DNA from: Nectonema munidae
Lineage: Eukaryota > Nematomorpha > Nectonematoida > Nectonematidae
Assembly (NCBI GenBank): GCA_030549495.1
Contig: JAUIRK010000097.1
Location: forward strand, 1-64,000
DNA length: 64,000 nucleotides
Reading direction: 5' to 3'
Each line of letters opens with the position of its first letter. The first letter of the stretch is position 1. Below the pieces are notes generated by a model. That model was not told where the DNA came from. It saw only the letters and a list, made by a program, of their open reading frames with translations, and searched no databases. Shown here one piece after another: positions 57,205 to 64,000 of the stretch. A program made the position numbers and the translations under genes.

Positions 57205-59454
57205 TTTTTTTCCTTCCTATTCCAAGCTTGTCTATGCCCATCTTCCAATTTTCTAACTTGGGTACGATTCTTGATTAACAATTTTTCCAACCAAAATAAA
57301 AATAGCATATGTGAGTCTGAGTATATTCATACATTCACACATATTCATGCTAGTCAAAAACTTCAGTTTTAAAATTGTGATACATCCCCCTCCTATATTG
57401 ACAAAATCTTTAAGTGTTTCCAAAGTGGGGGAAAATTACTCATGGTGGTATTTTAGGAATTTTTTTTAAGGATAATGGATCAAGTTAGTAGGTCCATATA
57501 TAGGACATTTTTTTTCATTAAAATATAAAGCTATATTTGTTGTAGCCTAGAGACGATTGATAAGTAAACCAAAAAGGAGCATTTTGAAATGACAGATATT
57601 TCATCATCCATTTCTCCTGCATTATTTATTCTACTCAACAAACTCATGTCAGACAGAATATCACAAGCAGCTTCATAACACGTCTTTTTCAATCAATAAG
57701 TAGCATTTTACTTTTTGTAATTTTTTAAACAACTTTTAGCAAGTGAATTTTTATTATGAGAAGGTGTGTAATATATATTCATATACAAACGCAGGGAACG
57801 TTAAATTATTGGCGCGGTACAAAAAACATTTGGGGCACGCAGGATTTTGGAGTCAGAAAAATCCTATGACTTCTGCTCCTGAGAAAAAATATTTTCTTAT
57901 CTGGCTCCGGCTTCGAATCCAGCTATGGCTCTGTCAATAATATTGTGAGGAATTAAAATTAAAATTTCAACAAATTATACTTTTTACTAGAAGAAACTTC
58001 TTTATTGAAGGGTTTCGTACTATCCAAATAAAGCAATACAATTCATTCACAAAACTAGTCGATAAATTAATAAGCACTTGGACAAGGAACAGATAGAAGT
58101 AATTTCTAAAGTAGCTTTGTGTATTCACCAAACATATCTTTTACTATCCTTAGCAATAAAAATGAAAAACAAGATAAACCATTATCCTATTATCTAAGCG
58201 AAATTTATATATATAAAGGTATATTTTCATAGAAATAAAATTCTGAATCCTCTTTTTAAGTCCGAAGCAAATTGGATTAGTGTGATGTACTGTTTTTAAA
58301 TTTTAGAATTTTAAAATTTCTTGGTAATCATTAAAAGTTGAGAGAAATCTTAATATTGAACTTTGTGCAATAAAAATATAATAAACTAATTAAGAGTAAT
58401 TATCAAATTACTGCGCGGAGCTAGACATAGGAGGAACATACCGGCTCCGGCTCCATCTTTGAAAATTAGTCCTCTTCCATCGACTTCTACTCCGAAATCA
58501 TGGGGGTAGGTCCATCTAAAATTTAAATTAACGTAATCGGCTGAAAAAGTTTGAGAGCCACTTCGTTTAAAAAGATTTCGACGCCTTGCTCAACTCAATG
58601 AGGGTGTCTGCTTGAGCGAAAGTTTTTTCCTCAGGGGAGTGTGTAAAGATAACATCAAAGAAGTCACTCAAGTGTCTAATTCACATCTCAACCCTTTTAC
58701 GCCCAATTCAACCGGGTGTTCCATAAAAGGAAAATTGTCTGCTTTATGTCAGGGATGGATTCAGAACTTAATGCTGGTTGTCTTACAAATTTTTAACCCT
58801 TTGAGGCAGGTCGAGAATCTTTAGACTGTATTAATGGCATTTATTTTTTTGTTTTTACTAAGTTAGTAGAGTTTCGAGTTAATTCAGCTTTGAACAATTT
58901 TTCAAACTTAAATGTCTTTTGGAATCTATATTTGTTTTTGGTTATTTTCATTGAAAAAATTTTTGTACGCATCTCTATCTTGTCCCCTGCATATTCGTTC
59001 ATCTTTGGACAATCAACTATTTTTCAGATATAAGTCCACGCCCTTTCTTAAATCTCTATTTTTTGACCTAAAAATTTGGCTCATATTCGGGGATATACGG
59101 TAGCTAGTTAATTAGTTACTTATCTAGTTAATTTATTACCTACTAAAAATGTCTAACTTTTAAGTTTAGAATAGTTGTAATCGGTAAATGATAATTGGAA
59201 CTTTATTACAAGCGGCGAAATGTCACAGCGAGGAAGTGCTTCATCCCATACTAATGGTGACTGATTGTAGAAAAAATGAGAAGTCGGAATTATGTCTGAA
59301 TTGAAGGGAGGCAAGAGTAGGACTTCTCTATTTATTATCTTTTTATATCTCTTCACTACTTTAGTTTTTGGTTTCGTTGTCTAATCTTGGCGTCAATTTC
59401 CGCATTCTTTTATGTTTTTGCATGTTAATCCAATTGATCCAATCGTTAGCCCCA
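57205..59454. other. AT-rich intergenic stretch
   Basis: Two spots share GGCTCCGGCTYC (57905 and 58442), perhaps pieces of one old transposon. The frames at 58612-58824 and 58912-59103 carry no recognisable domain. Nothing else was found. Confidence 0.35.
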
Positions 59455-59535
59455 ACTGACGCACATGATTTCTTGATTTTAAGGAACTTTTGTATCAAAT
59501 TACTTATTTTCTTAAATGAAATGGGTTTAATTCTC
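59455..59535 (+). repeat. Second copy of the dispersed repeat at 36028
   Basis: AACTGACGCACATGATTTCT, ATTTTAAGG, TATCAAATTA and AAATGGGTTTAA occur in the same order as at 36028-36115. The two differ by substitutions and by a gap near the middle. Confidence 0.6.
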
Positions 59536-59819
59536 TATCTTTTCTGAAATTTATTCCATTATTTGCTCCTTTCAATTATAAAAATGGAATAAAATAAAAA
59601 TGGCAAATTTCAAAAAAAACCCTTTTTGTTGGCTAAAAAAATTATCATATATTCTTTTATATAAGTCGATCTCATTTATAAAAATTTGAACAGAAAAACA
59701 AAGCAAATCGCAACTAAACTTTCACTTTTCGTGATTTCCTTCAACCATATGAAACTATTTTGAAAGGAATACAAGATTTTTAATATAATAATAATTAGTT
59801 AAAATGATTTTTCTGGGGT

Positions 59820-60880
59820 TCTCTTATTACCTTCTTTGCATACCACATCGTCTTGCTTCTTCCTTTGTTCTTTGTTGTCTGCCAGTATCGCTAGGTCGTC
59901 AGCAAAATTCCCATAAGTCTTCCTTTTCTAAATGATTCGATAGTTCATAAACAACCAACCAACATAAACAATAATGGACTCAATGCCGAACCTTGATGCA
60001 GACCTATTTTTACTTCAAATTCCCTTGAAATTCCTTCTGCCGTTTTAATAGATGTCTTTGGATTTTTGTAGATTTATTGCATCAATCTCACAAGTTTTTC
60101 GGATATTCCCTTTTTACGCAAGCACCAATAGAATACTTCCCTATGAACAGTATCATATTCTTTCTCTAGATCTACAAATCCACAAAAAAACTGATGCATT
60201 TCCTTCAATTTTCTTTTCTATTAGTTGTCTTGTGATAAAAAATCTCATCTATTGCACTCTTTCCAGGCATAAATTAAAACTGTTTTGGGTTTATCTGTAT
60301 CACTGAACGAATTGGCTTGTCCAAAATTCTTTATAGTATTTTCTGTCCGTGCTCCAGTAACTTCACCCCACGATAGCTACCACATTCTAAAACATCACCT
60401 TTCTTTTTCCAATGGGCACTTGTACGCTTTTCCTCCAGTCTTCAGGTATTTTTTCTTCAATCCAAACTCTTTCTAGTAGGTCTACCATCCATGTCATCGT
60501 TTCATGTCCTCCTGCTTTAATATATGCAATACTTCATTTTCATCTATATTCTATAAGCTTCTTCCAATTTTTCCTTTTTGTTTCCCATAATTAAAAGTTC
60601 AAAATATTCTGCCCACCTGTTCTTAACATCTTCAGTCTCAAAGATAATTTTTCCTTCTTTATCTTTGATAATATTGACGTTTCCAATCTCCCCCTTTCTT
60701 TCTTTCTTGCTTTGACAATTCTGTATATCTGATTTTCTCCTTCCTTCGTTCTTAAATCATCATACAGCTTTTGTGTCCCTTGATTTCAAGCAACCGCAAT
60801 ACATCTTTTGACTTCCTTCTTTTTCTTCCATATAATTCATTGTCTTCTTTCAAGTTCCTTTTTTGCCACTTCTTAAATTA
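59820..60880 (-). pseudogene. LINE-C reverse-transcriptase remnant
   Basis: Minus-strand motifs in order: GEIGNVNIIKDKEGKIIFET (60650-60710, leader region), CGSYRGVKLLEHGQKILERI (60330-60400), PKQF-FMPGKSAIDEIF (60240-60300), FVDLEKEYDTVHREVFYW (60120-60190, motif A), EVKIGLHQGSALSPLLFML (59960-60020, motif B) and FADDLAILADNKEQ (59860-59910, motif C). The wording differs from LINE-A and LINE-B and suits an RTE/CR1-like clade. Motifs lie in several frames with stops, so the copy is dead. The endonuclease and both ends are missing. Confidence 0.8.
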
Positions 60881-62924
60881 CCACGTAAATATATTATTTC
60901 CTTTTGTTATTTATGGCGAATAATGTCTATCATCTATAGCAGTGTTGTTAAACATTTTTGCCCCATGGAATATATTCAAATATGTCAATCAAGACGAATC
61001 GATTCACATATTTTTCAACTGAATTTTTTGAAAGATCTTTAAATGATAAAAAAAATACTGACTTCAAAAGAAGTAATTGAATATTGTTTCAACTAAAAGA
61101 TAAATATACCTTAAACCTGAAAGTAAGCTGATATAGAAAATATTTTATCTTGTATATTATAAATTCTTCTTTATATAAAAATTAATAAGTCTATTAAAAT
61201 TTAATTCCATTTTTCCACACTCGTGGTTATTTCTTATGCTGACTTTTTGTAAAAAAAGTTTTCACAGTAATTTTTCTTTATACTAAAAATTCTGGTAAAT
61301 TGATACTCGATTCGAGTTTAATTATAACTTCCCAATATTTTGACTATGTTCGATATCAAACACATTTGAAAACACTGATCGATATACTATACAATTAGGA
61401 TTTGATACATATATTATTTCTGTCTATATCGTTTGTTTTCCTGCTTGTTTTATTAATTGTGAGTATTAGTAAATATAAATTTATTGAATATCTAGGTCTG
61501 GGTGGTGCACATCTGGCACCTGCGATATCTTGTTCTAAAGTAAAACGAAAGAAGAGGCAAAATTTTCATTTTGTAAACTTTATAATTGAATCGTATTAAA
61601 CTAATTCAAAATTTTATCAAAATTAGCAGAATAAATTATCCCCACTTACTGTACTGAGTATCTAGGCAAGTAATAAGTTTACTAACTCAGTAAGTAATTA
61701 ACGGAATAACTCATTTTTACAAATATTTAATTGGGCAAATTTTGGCTAGATATCTAGAAATCTTCGACATTCTTGCGTGCACCTGTAAAAGTTTGCTTCT
61801 TTTCTTTTATGTTCCTACTATCATCATCGGCGACACGATGCATTTCCTTCTACAGAGTAGCATATAAATGTATATTGTATTGTACTTCCTTCAATCTGTT
61901 TCCTTATCAATTTAAAGATTATTATTATTTGTCGTCATCGACGAGTGTATGGAATATAAATAATATTGGCTTGATTGTGTTTCGCGAATTTTCTCTCAAT
62001 TGTATTCGAGCTAATTGCCACACATCCTGTGCATCTTTGATATTCATAATTTCCCTATTACAAGTGTAGCAGTATCACGGTACAAGTATTTCTTCTTTAA
62101 AAATATCTATAATCTATATCCAACGTATATTTGAGAGCATACACACGTAAGTCTTTTTGAGGAGGAGGAGGGGGTATTATCGCGTTACAATTTATTATTC
62201 CTTAAACATTGCGATCTTTAGTGAGCTATGAAATCATGCATCTAAGAAATAACATTTGTTTTTCCTATCATTCTCGAGATAATCGATAGCAGGAAACGCG
62301 TCTCAAAGTAACACCCGTTTACGTAAAAAACTTGTAATAATGGATAGACATTAATTATAATTATGTTTTTTCCTTAACTTTTTGGCGCTTTTCTGCTCAC
62401 GTCAAAATTAGGTCTCAAAGTTTTTTGGTATAATAAAAAAATTTTTTCTACTAGAAGTTTCATGACAAAGGAAGGTGTCTTGATATGACGCGACTGATTG
62501 GCTATCGAGTTTTGAAATAATCGATTTTACATCCTTTTTTAAAAGGTTATGTATATTATTTCATATACTATAGAGATTTAAAATGTAAAACAAATTAGTG
62601 CTTTTAGCAATGAACCAATTATGGAAATAATGTGAATAACGCAATATGTAACGAAAAGTATTGAAACTACAATAAAAAGTGGTCTTTTGATTTTGAAAAT
62701 GATGAAACAAATTTTATATCAATGATCGATGTTTAGCATTGAAAAGAGGTAGATTTACTCTATTTTAAAATCAATATTTATCAAAAAATGGTCTACATAT
62801 CCAAATTCAGTGTATAATTTGCTACATTTTGACGTATCACACGTCATGTTTCGACTTAATATGAGCCAAATAGCTTATTTAACCCTGCAAACATTTTACA
62901 TGCTATAACTGAGTAAAAAGGTAG
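60881..62924. other. AT-rich intergenic stretch
   Basis: AGCAGTGTTGTTAAACATTT near 60950 resembles a hAT end without partner. Plus frames at 61402-61599 and 61773-62069 are hydrophobic and unrecognised. No tRNA or tandem repeat is seen. Confidence 0.35.
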
Positions 62925-63065
62925 GTAAAGTTAGTTAGTTAAGTTAAGTTGTTTGTGACGTTCGCACCCATCATTTCGGATATCGTGGCCCGCCCGGAAT
63001 GCTGAGTCCTGGTCTACCTGGGCTTTCCATCCCACTAAACGCCTACCGGCCCTTGTTACTGCATA
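62925..63065 (-). repeat. Possible SINE with simple-repeat tail
   Basis: A GC-rich segment (63050 to about 62955) is followed on the minus strand by a tail of AACTTAACTTAACTAACTAA type. GC-rich body plus simple-repeat tail is a SINE-like layout; TAGGCGTTTAGTGG could be a degenerate A box, but I see no good B box. No other copy exists in this window. Confidence 0.3.
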
Positions 63066-64000
63066 GCTATACCTTGTTATATATATTATTTTACAAGAAT
63101 GTATGTTACAAATATATAAATACAGCTGAGTGAACGATACAATCCTAATGATCCCAATTTGGGAAACAATCTTAATGTCTAGTGATAGCTTGATTACTAA
63201 CAAGGTTAGAATCGGGTCGCCAGATTTTTACCTAACCGTAAAAACCTTTGAATTCTTCGGAGGAAGAAAACCAGGATAAAAAACCGGCACTGTAGGACAC
63301 GATTCATGCGCGCATCATTGATACACTTCAATATTGTAAAGACACACTTAAGCGAGCGTTAAAATCAATATCAAATGCGTTCATTCATCAATAAGATAAA
63401 GGAAGGATTTTTTATTTTGACATTTTATTTCAAGAGGCTTTCGTGCCATACTATCATTTGTTAAAAAATGATCTATCATGTTATTTCAAAAAATGGGTTG
63501 ACTAATTTCAAACACTTTTTTCCTGTAATTTCAAAATCACTCTAAATCATGCATCCTCTTTTCCCAGATAAATAAATTGCATTGATGGCAAACTTGATTT
63601 TTCGTCTAAATATCCAAAAACATTTGAGACATTTTTTTTGAGGTCAAAAAACAATCTTTTCATTATGACTTTTAGAAAGCGTTCTACTTCTTTCGGTAAC
63701 AACATTTTGTTTCAATCGAAAAAATAATATACTTTATTTTATTCCGCCATTTTAATCCTTTACAAATTATTATAGTTTTCATTTGAAGTTAAATCTTCTT
63801 CAGGAAGTACACTTTTTTATATAAGCAACTTTATTTTCTGCATCAGGCCTCCGTTTGTTAAGGATGTTCACATTTTCAGATCTCAAGTTTCTTTGGATAT
63901 TTGATTAGCATTATTTTTATTAAATTATATAAATTATATTAAAAATAATTAACTCAAAGTGAGTTTTGGAAAAGGGAGAAATGAAGGCAATGTTTACAAT
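63066..64000. other. AT-rich stretch to the window edge
   Basis: No ORF, repeat or RNA gene is recognised. Confidence 0.35.

Noticed and set aside
57800-58520. An element bounded by GGCTCCGGCTYC motifs
   Set aside because: Only two short matches were found in the same orientation, with no TIR, duplication or coding sequence.
61773-62069. A 98-residue plus-strand ORF as a membrane or secreted protein
   Set aside because: The composition follows the local AT- and pyrimidine-rich sequence, and no signal peptide, splice site or homology is clear.

Overview
The window looks like AT-rich, repeat-dense arthropod nuclear DNA. The mix of Tigger, hAT, piggyBac, MULE, LINE, mini-Helitron and satellite DNA would suit a copepod such as a sea louse, but that is inference and nothing here names the species. 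There is no bacterial-style operon, rRNA or CRISPR array.

Layout. (1) 1-2690: a GC-rich, broken copy of a gag-bearing retroelement (DIRS-like at a guess), minus strand. (2) 2691-17562: about 14.9 kb of AT-rich satellite with a ~163 bp monomer, a ~490 bp three-monomer repeat and a ~6.5 kb super-repeat. (3) 17.6-20.6 kb: piggyBac fragments and a second gag-like fossil. (4) 21.1-27.75 kb: a ~6.5 kb block between inverted copies of one ~130 bp sequence, holding an unassigned 181-residue ORF, a LINE cut off inside its reverse transcriptase, and a decayed MULE transposase; a third gag-like fossil abuts it. (5) 28.3-31 kb: short tandem repeat families, a piggyBac remnant and a poly-G/poly-C tract. 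(6) 32117-34326: a Tigger/pogo element with TIRs, a TA duplication and a mostly open transposase.

(7) 35577-49582: the best host-gene candidate, plus strand. A 116-nt exon encoding a WH2 actin-binding motif ends in phase 2 at a GT donor. A 1132-nt terminal exon starts after an AG acceptor with the one base needed to complete the codon, and runs to a stop and poly(A) signals. The ~12.76 kb between them would be an intron packed with transposons, including a nest: a LINE (39121 to ~46900) in or beside a Tigger remnant, a hAT element (40918-45067, 8-bp duplication) in the LINE, and a GC-richer hAT-like element with a divergent transposase (42214-44727, 8-bp duplication) in the hAT. The LINE carries a 2A-like GDIEANPGP motif ahead of a PHD-like finger and endonuclease.

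(8) 49.7-64 kb: a 311-bp tandem duplication, a hAT MITE, two decayed ZBED5-like hAT copies, a short plus-strand ORF with strong C-ending codon preference (56985-57200, possibly a first exon), a LINE reverse-transcriptase remnant, a possible SINE, and long AT-rich stretches with nothing recognisable. Apart from the two or three host exons, the coding potential belongs to mobile elements, most of them broken. I saw no coordinated multi-gene system.
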